Positions 41,156 through 49,562 of a stretch of DNA of 50,159 nt are shown piece after piece. The stretch covers positions 1 through 50,159 of the forward strand of contig NZ_JAUEPM010000013.1 of the NCBI RefSeq assembly GCF_030406385.1. The letters run 5' to 3'. Below the pieces are notes generated by a model. That model was not told the origin of the DNA, ran no database searches, and worked only from the letters and a program-made list of their open reading frames with translations. Made by a program: the position numbers and the translations under genes. The stretch's first letter is position 1, and each line of letters starts with the position of its first letter. The stretch comes from Microbacterium oryzae (GTDB lineage Bacteria > Actinomycetota > Actinomycetes > Actinomycetales > Microbacteriaceae).

Positions 41156-42841
41156 TCAGTGCTTCCGCTGCTCGCGGTAGTACGCGAGGAGCGCCTGGGT
41201 CGACTGGTCCTGCGCCTCGAGCGCCTCCTCGTCGCCCTCGAGCGCGGGGGCGATCTGCAGCGCCAGCTGCTTGCCGAGCTCCACGCCCCACTGATCGAAG
41301 GAGTTGATGCCCCAGATCGCGCCCTGCGTGAAGACGATGTGCTCGTACAGCGCGATGAGCTGACCGAGCACGGCGGGCGTCAGCGCCGGCGCGAAGATCG
41401 ACGTCGTGGGCCGGTTGCCGGGGAACGTGCGCGCCGCGACGAGGGGCCCGGTCGTGCCCTCGGCCTCGACCTCGTCGGCGGTCTTGCCGAACGCGAGCGC
41501 CTTCGTCTGTGCGAGGAAGTTCGCCAGCAGCAGCCCGTGCACATCGCGCCCGCCGTCCTGCAGCGGGTACGCGGGGTTCGCGAACGCGATGAAGTCGGCG
41601 GGGATGAGCCGAGTGCCCTGGTGGATCAGCTGGTAGAACGCGTGCTGGCCGTTGGTGCCGGGCTCGCCCCAGAAGATCTCGCCGGTGTCGGTGGTGACGG
41701 GGGAGCCGTCCCATCGGACGGACTTGCCGTTCGACTCCATCGTGAGCTGCTGAAGGTACGCGGCGAAGCGATTCAGCTGCTGCGCGTAGGGGAGAACGGC
41801 ATGCGACTGCGCGCCGAGGAAGTTCGTGTACCAGACGTTGAGGAGGCCCATGAGGACGGGCACATTCTGCGCGATCGGGGTGGTGCGGACGTGCTCGTCG
41901 ACGGCGTGGAAGCCAGCCAGCAGCTCGCGGAACGCCTCCGGTCCGAGCACGATCGCGAGCGACGTGCCGATGGCGGAGTCGACGGAGTAGCGGCCGCCGA
42001 CCCAGTCCCAGAAGCCGAACGCGTTCGCGGGGTCGATCCCGAAGTCGGCGACCTTGTCCAGGGCGGTCGACACCGCGACGAAGTGATGCGCGACGGCGTC
42101 GGTGTGCGCGGCCTCGTCGGAGGAGATCGCGCCCTTCTCCTCGAGCTGCGCCCACAGCCAGTCACGTGCGAGCCGCGCGTTGGTCAGCGTCTCGAGGGTC
42201 GTGAACGTCTTCGACGCGACGATGAAGAGCGTGGTCTCCGCGTCGAGGTCGGCCACCTTCTGCGCCAGGTCGGTGGGGTCGATGTTGGAGATGAAGCGCG
42301 CCTGGATGCCCGCGTCGGCATACGGCTCCAGTGCCTCGTAGACCATGACCGGCCCGAGGTCGGAGCCGCCGATGCCGATGTTGACGACGTGCGTGACGCG
42401 CTTGCCGGTCACGCCGCGCCACTCGCCGCTGCGGACGCGGTCGGCGAATGCGGACACCTTCTCCAGAACCGCCTGCACGTCGGCGTCGACGTGCTGGCCG
42501 TCGACGACGAGCGCGGGCTCCGCACCGGCGGGGCGGCGCAGAGCGGTGTGCAGCACCGCGCGGTCCTCGGTGGTGTTGATGTGAGCGCCCTCGAGCATCG
42601 CGGCGAAGCGCTCCGCCACGCCCGTCTGCTCGGCGAGGCGCACGAGCGAGGCGAGGATGTCGTCGGTCACGAGGTTCTTGGAGAGATCCACGTGCAGATC
42701 GGCGAGCGGCAGGCTCAGCCGCTCCGCGCGTGCGGAATCGGCGGCGAACCAGCCGCGGAGGTCGGGGGTGAAGCCCGCGCGATGCGCGTCGAGCTCGGCC
42801 CAGGCCGATGTGGACGTGGGGTCGACAGGAGCAGCGGTCAT
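41156..42841 (-). CDS. pgi: Glucose-6-phosphate isomerase
   Basis: This 561-aa enzyme interconverts glucose 6-phosphate and fructose 6-phosphate in glycolysis and gluconeogenesis. The first family signature region is [20 protein letters not shown] near residue 285. [20 protein letters not shown] near residue 390 contains the active-site Glu-Gly and His. [20 protein letters not shown] near the C-terminus contains the second signature with catalytic Lys. [10 protein letters not shown] near residue 155 binds sugar phosphate. Length is standard. The gene stands alone with its own start at 42841. It is unrelated by operon to the gluconate genes at the end of the window but works in the same sugar pathway. 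Confidence 0.97.
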   Translation of the reverse strand: MTAAPVDPTSTSAWAELDAHRAGFTPDLRGWFAADSARAERLSLPLADLHVDLSKNLVTDDILASLVRLAEQTGVAERFAAMLEGAHINTTEDRAVLHTALRRPAGAEPALVVDGQHVDADVQAVLEKVSAFADRVRSGEWRGVTGKRVTHVVNIGIGGSDLGPVMVYEALEPYADAGIQARFISNIDPTDLAQKVADLDAETTLFIVASKTFTTLETLTNARLARDWLWAQLEEKGAISSDEAAHTDAVAHHFVAVSTALDKVADFGIDPANAFGFWDWVGGRYSVDSAIGTSLAIVLGPEAFRELLAGFHAVDEHVRTTPIAQNVPVLMGLLNVWYTNFLGAQSHAVLPYAQQLNRFAAYLQQLTMESNGKSVRWDGSPVTTDTGEIFWGEPGTNGQHAFYQLIHQGTRLIPADFIAFANPAYPLQDGGRDVHGLLLANFLAQTKALAFGKTADEVEAEGTTGPLVAARTFPGNRPTTSIFAPALTPAVLGQLIALYEHIVFTQGAIWGINSFDQWGVELGKQLALQIAPALEGDEEALEAQDQSTQALLAYYREQRKH

Positions 42842-42976
42842 GCTGCAACCGTACCGATTGCACGGCCGGGGCGCTCCGCTCGTCGCGCTCGGGCCCCGGG
42901 TGTGTCAAGCCCTGCGCTCCGCTCCGCGTGTCGGCCTAGCGTGAGAACACGAGCCGAACGAACGGGAAGGTCGACC

Positions 42977-43444
42977 ATGTCGAGCAATGTGCGCGAGATC
43001 CGCTGCAGCCCCGAGACGCTGTTCCGCGTCCTCGGTGACGGATGGCTGTACCCCGTCTGGGTGGTCGGTGCGTCGCGCATGCGTCAGGTCGAGGCCGAGT
43101 GGCCGCAGACCGGTTCGCGGCTCCACCACTCCTTCGGCAGCTGGCCCGCGCTCATCGACGACACCACCGTGTGCCTGGAGTGGGACCCGCCGCACCGGAT
43201 GGTGCTGCAGGCCCGCGGATGGCCGATCGGCGAGGCGAAGGTGACGATCGAGGTGAAGCCGCGCGGCGAGGGCTCGGTGGTCCGCATTCTCGAGCGCGCC
43301 GACGAGGGGCCGGGCACGCTCATCCCGCAGTTCCTCATGGACCCGATGCTGCACGCGCGCAACAACGAGACCCTCCGCCGACTGGCGTTCCTCGCCGAGG
43401 GGCACGCCGACCGGCAGCGCTCCTCGGCGCCTACGAGCGAGTGA
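42977..43444 (+). CDS. SRPBCC family protein
   Basis: A 155-aa START/Bet v 1-like fold protein with a hydrophobic ligand pocket. The start CSPETLFRVLGDGWLYPVWV is the usual first helix; SRLHHSFGSWPALIDDTTVC and ITFEV-type strands follow, and the final long helix is LHARNNETLRRLAFLAE. Ligand or activity is unknown; family members include lipid carriers and aromatase-like cyclases. ATG 42977 has GGGAAGG six bases upstream. TAGCGT at 42937 may be the -10 box. Its 3' end overlaps the convergent HATPase gene by 14 bases. Confidence 0.87.
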   Translation: MSSNVREIRCSPETLFRVLGDGWLYPVWVVGASRMRQVEAEWPQTGSRLHHSFGSWPALIDDTTVCLEWDPPHRMVLQARGWPIGEAKVTIEVKPRGEGSVVRILERADEGPGTLIPQFLMDPMLHARNNETLRRLAFLAEGHADRQRSSAPTSE

Positions 43445-43862
43445 CCCCGCCGCGGCGGATGAGCAGCCAGATGTTGCCGTCCTCGTCCGACCGATGCTCG
43501 AGGCGATCGAGCGTGGCCTGAGCGAGAGCGAGCCCGCGGCCGGACTCCGCCTCGTCACCCGGCATGCCGACGGTCGACCAGTCGATCTGCACGGGCGCCG
43601 CGGTGTCCTTGATCACCGCGCGCAGCATCTCCTCGCTCACCTCGAGCTCGGCGGACGTCACCAGGTCCGGAGCGCCGGGCGCGTGCGTGGCGACGTTCGT
43701 CACGATCTCCGACACCGCCAGAGTGAAGAGCATGCGGTCCTCATCGGCGACGTCGGGGGCCTCGTCCCACAGCTTCTCGAGGGCGTCGAGGACGGCGTCG
43801 ACGAACGTGAGATCCGCGCGTCCCTCGACGCGCGCGCAGCGGGTGCGGTCGTCAGCGGACAT
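43431..43862 (-). CDS. Anti-sigma-factor-type HATPase (RsbW/SpoIIAB-like kinase)
   Basis: A 143-aa GHKL ATPase of the serine kinase type. The N box is LAVSEIVTNVATHA with Glu52 and Asn56. The G1 region is VIKDTAAPV with Asp86, where the usual D-x-G has become D-x-A. The G2 region is ESGRGLALAQATLD near residue 107. Such proteins phosphorylate a STAS partner on Ser and bind either it or a third protein. No sigma factor gene is adjacent, so the kinase may control a different target, plausibly the glycosyltransferase in the same operon. Its start overlaps the STAS gene by 11 bases. Confidence 0.9.
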   Translation of the reverse strand: MSADDRTRCARVEGRADLTFVDAVLDALEKLWDEAPDVADEDRMLFTLAVSEIVTNVATHAPGAPDLVTSAELEVSEEMLRAVIKDTAAPVQIDWSTVGMPGDEAESGRGLALAQATLDRLEHRSDEDGNIWLLIRRGGVTRS

Positions 43863-44184
43863 CGAACGCCGATTCCACCGACTCGTGCTCGCGCAGCACG
43901 CGATCGAGGTTCGTCAGCTTCATGACCGAGCGCACGCCCGCCGGCACCTGGGCGATGCGGAGGTCGCCGCCCGCCACGCGCGCGGTCTTCAGGCCGCTGA
44001 TGAGGGCGCCGAGCCCAGAGGAGTCGACGAACTCCGTCGCGCCGAGGTCGACGACGATCTGCGCGTGCCCGGCGTCGACGAGCTCCTTCACGGCATCCCG
44101 CAAGCGCGGCGCGCCGGAGGCCGTCAGCCTCCCGGTGATCGTCACGACGGCGTAGCGCCGGCGGATGTCGGTGGTCAGGTTCAT
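43852..44184 (-). CDS. STAS-domain anti-sigma-factor antagonist-like protein
   Basis: A 110-aa single STAS domain like SpoIIAA/RsbV. Strands VVTITGRL and IVVDLGATEF lead to the phosphorylation loop DSSGLGALISG with Ser55/Ser56, the site a cognate HATPase kinase would phosphorylate. The LDRVLREHESVESA helix ends the domain. Dephosphorylation by the PP2C phosphatase encoded upstream would release the free form. The ATG overlaps the glycosyltransferase stop by four bases (ATGA). The gene is therefore placed between the synthase and the kinase, which suggests the switch acts on polymer synthesis. Confidence 0.93.
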   Translation of the reverse strand: MNLTTDIRRRYAVVTITGRLTASGAPRLRDAVKELVDAGHAQIVVDLGATEFVDSSGLGALISGLKTARVAGGDLRIAQVPAGVRSVMKLTNLDRVLREHESVESAFDVR

Positions 44185-46139
44185 GCTGCTGCCTCTCGGT
44201 CGGGAGCGGGTGCGGGGGCGGGGCCGCGGTAGAAGGCCGCCTGGAGGATGACGCTGAGCACCACGAGGTCGTACGCGACCCAGGCCGTGTTGACGAGCGT
44301 GCCGAGACCATCCGCGGTTCCGACGAACACGCGCACGGCCCCGATGGCGAGCGCCACGACGAGCACGCCCATGGCTGTGAGCTGCGGCCAGATCTGACGC
44401 CACGGGACGCCGTTCGGGTCGCGGCCGTCCTTCTTGGTGACCGCGAAGCCGAGCGGCTGCTTCAGCACGACGTTGGCGAACGCCGTCCAGCACGCGCGGA
44501 TCCACACCGGGAAGAGCGCGAGGGAGTACTGCTGGCCGCGCCATGTCTTCATGCCGCGGCCGACCACGAGGAAGAGCAGCTGGTTGACGAGGAACGCCGG
44601 CAGGAACCGGGCGAAGAAGTCCACCGACCATGCCGTCACCGGGAGCACGCCGAAGACGAGGTAGACGACAGGCGCGGCGATGTAGATCAGCGCGGTGAAG
44701 CCGGACAGATAGCTCCACATGGTCGCGAAGTACATGAGACGCTGCCCACCCGACAGCCCGCGCTTCACGAGCGGGTTGTCGCGCAGCATCACCTGCAGCG
44801 TGCCCTGCGCCCATCGGAGGCGCTGCGTGAGCATGGTCCGGAGGTCCTCGGGGGCGAGGCCGCGGGCGAGGATCTCGTGGTGATAGACGCTGCGCCACCC
44901 CAGCGCGTGCAGCTGCATCGCCGTCGCCATGTCCTCGGTGACCGAGATGGTCGCGAGCGGGAGGACCGGCTGGGCCTCATCGGAGCGGTCGATCCGCAGG
45001 GCGTCGACGAGACCGGCCACCGCCTCGAGCGCGCCGAGCGGGGAGAGGTCGGCGGCGGCGAAGGCGTCGAGGGCCGCATCGTCGACGACGACCGCATCGA
45101 GCTCTGCGTCCCGCTCGACGGGCAGGCTGCGGATGATGTCGAGGTCATCGCGGATGCCGGCCATGTCGTGCGTGAGCAGACGCAGCGACGCCTGGTCGAC
45201 CACGGCCCGCAGGGAGAACGTGATGTCGGCCACCGGCTCGCCCTGCGCGAGCGCCGCCCGGGCCTTGATGATCTCGTCGCGCACGGCGACGAGCTCCTCG
45301 CGGAGCTCGGGGTCGTCCGTCGCGCGGATCTCGCGCCGCATCAGCGCCTCGGAGGCGCGGAGGGCGCGCGCGGTGGAGTCAGCCACATCGCGCACGTACC
45401 CGACGATGCCGAGCTGCATGAGCGCCTCGCGGCGGAGGATCGCGTTCGATCCGCAGAAGAACGCGGCGTTCCAGCCATCCTTTCCCTGCTGGATCGGACC
45501 GTAGAACAGCGGCGCCTGGCTGCCGAGCGGGTCGGCCTCGTCGACGTTCGAGAACCACTGGGGGGTCTGCACGAGCGCGACCTCCGGGTCGTCCGCGAAG
45601 TAGCCCAGCGTGCGATGCAGGATGAGCGGATCGGGCACCTGGTCGGCGTCGAGGATGAGGAGGAACTCCCCGTCGGTCTGGAAGAGGGCGTTGTTGAGGT
45701 TGCCGGCCTTGGCGTGGCGCGGCTTGCCGTCCCAATCCTCAGAGCGGCGGATATAGCCGATACCCGCCTCCGCCGCGGCCTGCTCGAGCTCGGCGCGAGC
45801 GCCGTCGTCGAGGATCCACGTCTCATGCGGGTACGCGATGCGCTTCGCGGCGACCGCCGTGTGCATCACCATCTCGATCGGCTCGTTGTAGGTCGTGATG
45901 AAGACGTCGACGGTGCCCTGCGGGTCGGATGTCGGCGCCGGCCGATCACGGGCGCGCCACATCGTGAGGCAGAACAGCACGGTGTCGATGACGCTGTAGG
46001 TCTCGGCCATCACGAGCGGAACAGCGATCCACCACGCCTCCCAGTTCACCGAGGCGAGCCACCGCCAGGCGACGTAGTTCACGCCCAGCAGGACCGACAG
46101 CACCGCCAGGACGCGGATGGCCGCGAAGCGCCCGTTCAT
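44181..46139 (-). CDS. BcsA-like membrane glycosyltransferase (GT2) with inserted helical domain
   Basis: A 652-aa processive-type family 2 glycosyltransferase. Two N-terminal and about five C-terminal membrane segments flank a cytosolic GT-A domain. Catalytic motifs are complete: WILDDG (first Asp), ILDADQVPD (DxD), SVTEDMATA (TED) and TQRLRWAQG (Q-x-x-RW). FFCGSNAILRREAL is present near residue 226. Between this motif and TED near residue 400 lie about 174 residues, where cellulose synthases have about 25. The insert is Ala/Glu/Asp-rich and helical. No PilZ domain is visible, so c-di-GMP control as in cellulose synthase is not expected. Product (cellulose, mixed glucan or other beta-glycan) is not predictable. 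The ATG overlaps the phosphatase stop and the stop overlaps the STAS start. Confidence 0.92.
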   Translation of the reverse strand: MNGRFAAIRVLAVLSVLLGVNYVAWRWLASVNWEAWWIAVPLVMAETYSVIDTVLFCLTMWRARDRPAPTSDPQGTVDVFITTYNEPIEMVMHTAVAAKRIAYPHETWILDDGARAELEQAAAEAGIGYIRRSEDWDGKPRHAKAGNLNNALFQTDGEFLLILDADQVPDPLILHRTLGYFADDPEVALVQTPQWFSNVDEADPLGSQAPLFYGPIQQGKDGWNAAFFCGSNAILRREALMQLGIVGYVRDVADSTARALRASEALMRREIRATDDPELREELVAVRDEIIKARAALAQGEPVADITFSLRAVVDQASLRLLTHDMAGIRDDLDIIRSLPVERDAELDAVVVDDAALDAFAAADLSPLGALEAVAGLVDALRIDRSDEAQPVLPLATISVTEDMATAMQLHALGWRSVYHHEILARGLAPEDLRTMLTQRLRWAQGTLQVMLRDNPLVKRGLSGGQRLMYFATMWSYLSGFTALIYIAAPVVYLVFGVLPVTAWSVDFFARFLPAFLVNQLLFLVVGRGMKTWRGQQYSLALFPVWIRACWTAFANVVLKQPLGFAVTKKDGRDPNGVPWRQIWPQLTAMGVLVVALAIGAVRVFVGTADGLGTLVNTAWVAYDLVVLSVILQAAFYRGPAPAPAPDREAAA

Positions 46140-47284
46140 GCGTCGCGCCTGACGACGACCACGGAGATGTCGTCGATCGCGTCTTCCACGAGGCGCAGGG
46201 CCTCGTCCACCGCGCCCGCCGGCCCGCGCTCGTCGAGGATCCGGGCAACGTGCCCGAAGGGGTCTTCGGGATCCAGCACGTCGAGAAGACCGTCGCTGCA
46301 GCAGAGGAGCGCGTCGCCGGACTCGAGGACCGCGTGAGCGACCTCCCGGTCTTCCGGAGGGACCATCCCCATGCCCAGCGGAAGTCCGGTCGAGCGCACG
46401 GGCAGCCAGGAGCCGTCCGCGCGCATGACGAAGGCGAGGCTGTGTCCGGCGTCGACGAGCTCGACAGCACCGGTCTCCACGTGAACGTCGGCGTGCACGG
46501 CGGTGACGAACATCGTCATGTCGCCGAGGTCCTCCTCGAGCAGGCGGTCCACCTCGGCGACGGCGGCGACGAGGGACCGAGAGGGTGCGGTGCGGAGCGA
46601 CGCGCGCACAGCCGAGGCGATCAGGGCGGGGCCCGTGCCCTTGCCCATGACGTCGGCGAGGGTGAGCCGGATGCGCCCGTCGCGCAGGCCCAGGTCATAG
46701 AAGTCGCCCGAGACGCGACCCCGGGCGGCCGAGCCGCCGGCGACCGTGTAGCCGGGCACCTTCGGCAGCTGACGCGGCGTGAGGTTGCGCTGCACGAGTG
46801 CGGCGTGGTCGAGCTCCTGCTCGTTCGCCAGCTCGGTCTGCACCCAGAGGGCGAGGTCTCCCAGCAGTCTCCGCTCGTCGTCGTCGAAGTCGCGGGGCTG
46901 CGTGTCGAGCAGGCACAGCGTGCCGATCGGCTCGCCGCCCGGCGCATGCAGCGGCTGACCAGCGTAGAAGCGCAGGTGCGGGTCGCCCGCGACGAACGGG
47001 TTCTCGGCGAACCGCTCGGTCGTCGACGCGTCCTCGACCACGAGGGTGGCGTCCTGGCGCACAGTCGCGTCGCAGAAGGCGTCCTCGCGAGGGGCCTCCC
47101 GTCCGCCGAGGCCGATCTCCGACTTGCGCCATTGCCGATCGCGATCGATGAGGGTGACGCTCACCATCGGAACGCCGAAGATGTCCTTCGCGAGCCGCGT
47201 GATGCGGTCCACGCGCTCATCCGGCGGCGTGTCCAGCACCCCCAGCGCGTCGAGTGCCTGCTGTCGCCGTCGTTCGTCGATCAT
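46136..47284 (-). CDS. GAF-PP2C (SpoIIE/RsbU-type) serine phosphatase
   Basis: A 382-aa protein. Residues about 20-150 form a GAF sensor domain (LAKDIFGVPMVSVTLIDRDR; FYAGQPLHAPGGEPIGTLCL). Residues about 180-382 form a PP2C domain of the SpoIIE class: SGDFYDL and LADVMGKGTGPALIASAVR bind metal, with Asp also in CCSDGLLDVLD and the DDISVVVV end. Such enzymes dephosphorylate STAS-P partners. The GAF domain probably senses a small molecule, redox state or light-like cue not readable here. It is the first gene of a four-gene operon. GGAAGG precedes ATG 47284. Confidence 0.92.
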   Translation of the reverse strand: MIDERRRQQALDALGVLDTPPDERVDRITRLAKDIFGVPMVSVTLIDRDRQWRKSEIGLGGREAPREDAFCDATVRQDATLVVEDASTTERFAENPFVAGDPHLRFYAGQPLHAPGGEPIGTLCLLDTQPRDFDDDERRLLGDLALWVQTELANEQELDHAALVQRNLTPRQLPKVPGYTVAGGSAARGRVSGDFYDLGLRDGRIRLTLADVMGKGTGPALIASAVRASLRTAPSRSLVAAVAEVDRLLEEDLGDMTMFVTAVHADVHVETGAVELVDAGHSLAFVMRADGSWLPVRSTGLPLGMGMVPPEDREVAHAVLESGDALLCCSDGLLDVLDPEDPFGHVARILDERGPAGAVDEALRLVEDAIDDISVVVVRRDA

Positions 47285-47311
47285 CCCCCGCCTTCCGATG
47301 GTCTTCCCGAT

Positions 47312-47317
47312 ATCCTA
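47312..47317 (-). promoter_or_regulatory. -10 element of the phosphatase-glycosyltransferase operon
   Basis: Read on the minus strand, TAGGAT fits TANNNT and lies 28 bases before the phosphatase ATG. It equals the pyrG -10 hexamer. No convincing -35 is seen; CAAGGC at the 17-base position is a weak candidate. Confidence 0.45.
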
Positions 47318-47372
47318 GGCAGACCCGGGAGAGCGCCTTGAGGGTTGACACCCCCGCCGGAGTCGGCCAGGG

Positions 47373-48068
47373 TCAGGTGCCGTGGTCGGCGATCTCCTGC
47401 CAGACCGTCCGCATGTGCGAACGGGAATGCCGTTCCGCCGCGTCGGCGTCCGCGGCGGCGATCGCCTGAGCCGTTCGCACGTGCTGCTCCAGGGTGCCGG
47501 GGGCGGGTGTGCCGGGGGTGAGGCCGAGGTGCGCGCGCCCGGTGAGCACATCGTGCACGGGGGTCACGAGTGCCGTGAGCAGCGGGTTCCCCGACGCCTC
47601 GAGCAGGGTCCCGTGAAAGGCGAGGTCGGTCCGCAGGTAGTCGGGCGAGTCGCCGCGGCCCTGCGCGCCGAGCTCCTGCAGGCGCTCGGCCAGGCGCCGC
47701 AGCTCCGCCCGCTGCGCCGCCGTCGCCCGCGCGGCGGCGAGACGAGCGGCCATCGGCTCCACCGACACCCGCAGCTCCATGAGCGCCTCGAGCTGCTGCT
47801 GCCGGAACGGCCCGTCGAGATTCCAGCGGATGAGCTGCGGGTCGAACGCGTCCCACTGCTGCCGTGGCTGCACCGTGATGCCGACCCGGCGGCGCGAGGC
47901 GACCATCCGGATGCTCTCCAGCACGCGCACGGCTTCGCGGACGACGGTCCGGGATGCCCCGTACTCGCCCTCGATCTGCGCGAGCGTGAAGACGGAACCG
48001 GGGCGCGGGTCTCCGGAGGCGATGCGGCGCCCCAGGTCGTCCAGCACATCCCCGTGCACGCGCGCCAT
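47373..48068 (-). CDS. GntR/FCD family transcriptional regulator
   Basis: A 231-aa regulator. The winged helix (residues about 1-70) includes LAQIEGEYGASRTVVREAVR, then VLESIRMVASRRRVGITV. The C-terminal FCD domain has the metal/ligand pattern RTDLAFHGTLLEASGNPLL, EQHVRTAQAIAAADADAAE and RHSRSHM, with His ligands typical of sugar-acid sensors. It is divergent from gntP and its own start is 25 bases from a direct-repeat site, so it likely represses the gluconate genes until gluconate or a phosphorylated derivative binds. The effector is inferred from the neighbours. Confidence 0.9.
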   Translation of the reverse strand: MARVHGDVLDDLGRRIASGDPRPGSVFTLAQIEGEYGASRTVVREAVRVLESIRMVASRRRVGITVQPRQQWDAFDPQLIRWNLDGPFRQQQLEALMELRVSVEPMAARLAAARATAAQRAELRRLAERLQELGAQGRGDSPDYLRTDLAFHGTLLEASGNPLLTALVTPVHDVLTGRAHLGLTPGTPAPGTLEQHVRTAQAIAAADADAAERHSRSHMRTVWQEIADHGT

Positions 48069-48092
48069 CCCGCTCCCTCGCTCGCCCGTTAC

Positions 48093-48132
48093 GTAGTATC
48101 TTATCTGCCTATTAAGTAGTACCTTTTCTGCC
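48093..48132. promoter_or_regulatory. 17-bp direct repeats, candidate GntR operator
   Basis: GTAGTATCTTATCTGCC (48093-48109) and GTAGTACCTTTTCTGCC (48116-48132) differ at two positions and start 23 bases apart, about two helical turns. The AT-rich stretch lies between the divergent regulator and gntP and is the only AT-rich segment here. It is well placed to be both promoter and operator. Confidence 0.65.
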
Positions 48133-48179
48133 CGGTGAGCGCGATACGCGTTCCATCCCTCGATTCAACGGAGAACCCC

Positions 48180-49562
48180 ATGGAAGACTGGACTCAGACG
48201 ATGGGCGCCGGGCCATTGCTCGCCATCGCGGCCGCGGCCGTCGCGCTCATCCTCTTCCTCGTCATCAAGGTGCGGCTGCACGCCTTCCTCGTGCTCATCG
48301 TCGTCTCGCTGTTGACGGCGATCGCGACGGGCATCCCGATGAGCGCCCTCGTCAACGACGTCCTGGTCGCGAACTTCGGCTCCACGCTGGGATCGGTCGC
48401 GCTGCTCATCGGGCTCGGCGCCATCCTCGGCCGCCTCATCGAGTCGAGCGGCGGGGCGAAGGTCATCGCCGAGAAGATGGTGTCGATCTTCGGCGAGAAG
48501 CGCGCGGCCTTCGCCCTCGGCGTCACCTCGCTCATCCTCGGCTTCCCGATCTTCTTCGACGCCGGCCTCGTCGTCATGCTGCCGATCATCTTCGCCGTCG
48601 CGCGTCGCATCGGCGGCAAGAACCTGCTCCTCTACGGATTCTCCGGCGCGGCCGCCTTCTCGGTCATGCACGTCTTCCTGCCGCCGCACCCGGGCCCGGT
48701 GTCGGCGACGGAGTTCTTCGAGGCCGACCTCGGCATCGTCCTGCTCCTCGGCCTCGTCATCGCCTTCCCGACCTGGTACCTCTCCGGCTACCTCTGGGGC
48801 AAGTTCGTCAACTCGCGCTACCCGATGATCGTGCCGGCCCTCTTCGGCTCCACCGACGACGACCAGCCGCAGAACCCGCCGAAGGCGTCGACGGTCATCT
48901 GGATTCTCGTGCTCCCGCTCGTGCTCATCTTCATGAACACCGGCCTCAACGCGCTCGGCTCGGTCGGCGCTGTCGACCGCGACGAGACCTGGGTGCAGGC
49001 GCTCATGCTCATCGGCACCTCGCCGGTCGCGCTCCTCATCACGTCGTTCGTGGCGCTGCTCGTGCTCGGCAAGTTCCGCGGCGAGAACGGCTCCGCCCTC
49101 GAGAAGCTCGTGGAGGGCACGCTGGGAACGGTCGCCTCGGTCATCCTCATCACCGGCGCCGGCGGCATGTTCGGCGGGGTCCTGCGGGCGTCGGGCATCG
49201 GCGACGCGCTCTCGGGCACGCTCTCCGACCTGGGCCTGCCGATCATCTTCGCCGCCTACATCATCGCCGTCGCGCTCCGTGTCGCGCAGGGCTCGGCCAC
49301 CGTCGCACTCGTCACCACCGCGGGCCTGCTCGCGCCGGCCGTCATCGACGGCGGGTTCAGCGCCATCGACACCGCCGCGATCACCCTAGCCGCCGCGGCG
49401 GGCTCGGTGTTCGCCAGCCACGTCAACGACTCCGGCTTCTGGCTTGTCGGGCGCCTCATGAACATGGACGTCAAGACGACGCTGAAGACCTGGACGGTGC
49501 AGCAGGCCATCGAGTCCGTCGTCGGATTCGTGCTCGTTCTCATCGTCTTCGCGATCTTCTGA
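48180..49562 (+). CDS. gntP: Gluconate:proton symporter GntP family permease
   Basis: A 460-aa inner-membrane permease with about 12 hydrophobic segments and no signal peptide. Family motifs are LGFPIFFDAGLVVMLPIIFA near residue 120, VMHVFLPPHPGPVSATEF near 160, ITGAGGMFGGVLRASGIGDA near 325 and ASHVNDSGFWLVGRL near 415. It imports gluconate or a related sugar acid with protons. ATG 48180 has GGAG six bases upstream; GTG 48135 overlaps the operator region and is rejected. It is followed by a one-base overlap with the dehydrogenase gene. Confidence 0.95.
   Translation: MEDWTQTMGAGPLLAIAAAAVALILFLVIKVRLHAFLVLIVVSLLTAIATGIPMSALVNDVLVANFGSTLGSVALLIGLGAILGRLIESSGGAKVIAEKMVSIFGEKRAAFALGVTSLILGFPIFFDAGLVVMLPIIFAVARRIGGKNLLLYGFSGAAAFSVMHVFLPPHPGPVSATEFFEADLGIVLLLGLVIAFPTWYLSGYLWGKFVNSRYPMIVPALFGSTDDDQPQNPPKASTVIWILVLPLVLIFMNTGLNALGSVGAVDRDETWVQALMLIGTSPVALLITSFVALLVLGKFRGENGSALEKLVEGTLGTVASVILITGAGGMFGGVLRASGIGDALSGTLSDLGLPIIFAAYIIAVALRVAQGSATVALVTTAGLLAPAVIDGGFSAIDTAAITLAAAAGSVFASHVNDSGFWLVGRLMNMDVKTTLKTWTVQQAIESVVGFVLVLIVFAIF

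Noticed and set aside
41069..43444. 791-codon open frame on the plus strand through pgi
   Set aside because: Most of it is antisense to the clearly recognised glucose-6-phosphate isomerase; only the last 155 codons, with their own ribosome-binding site at 42977, make a known fold.
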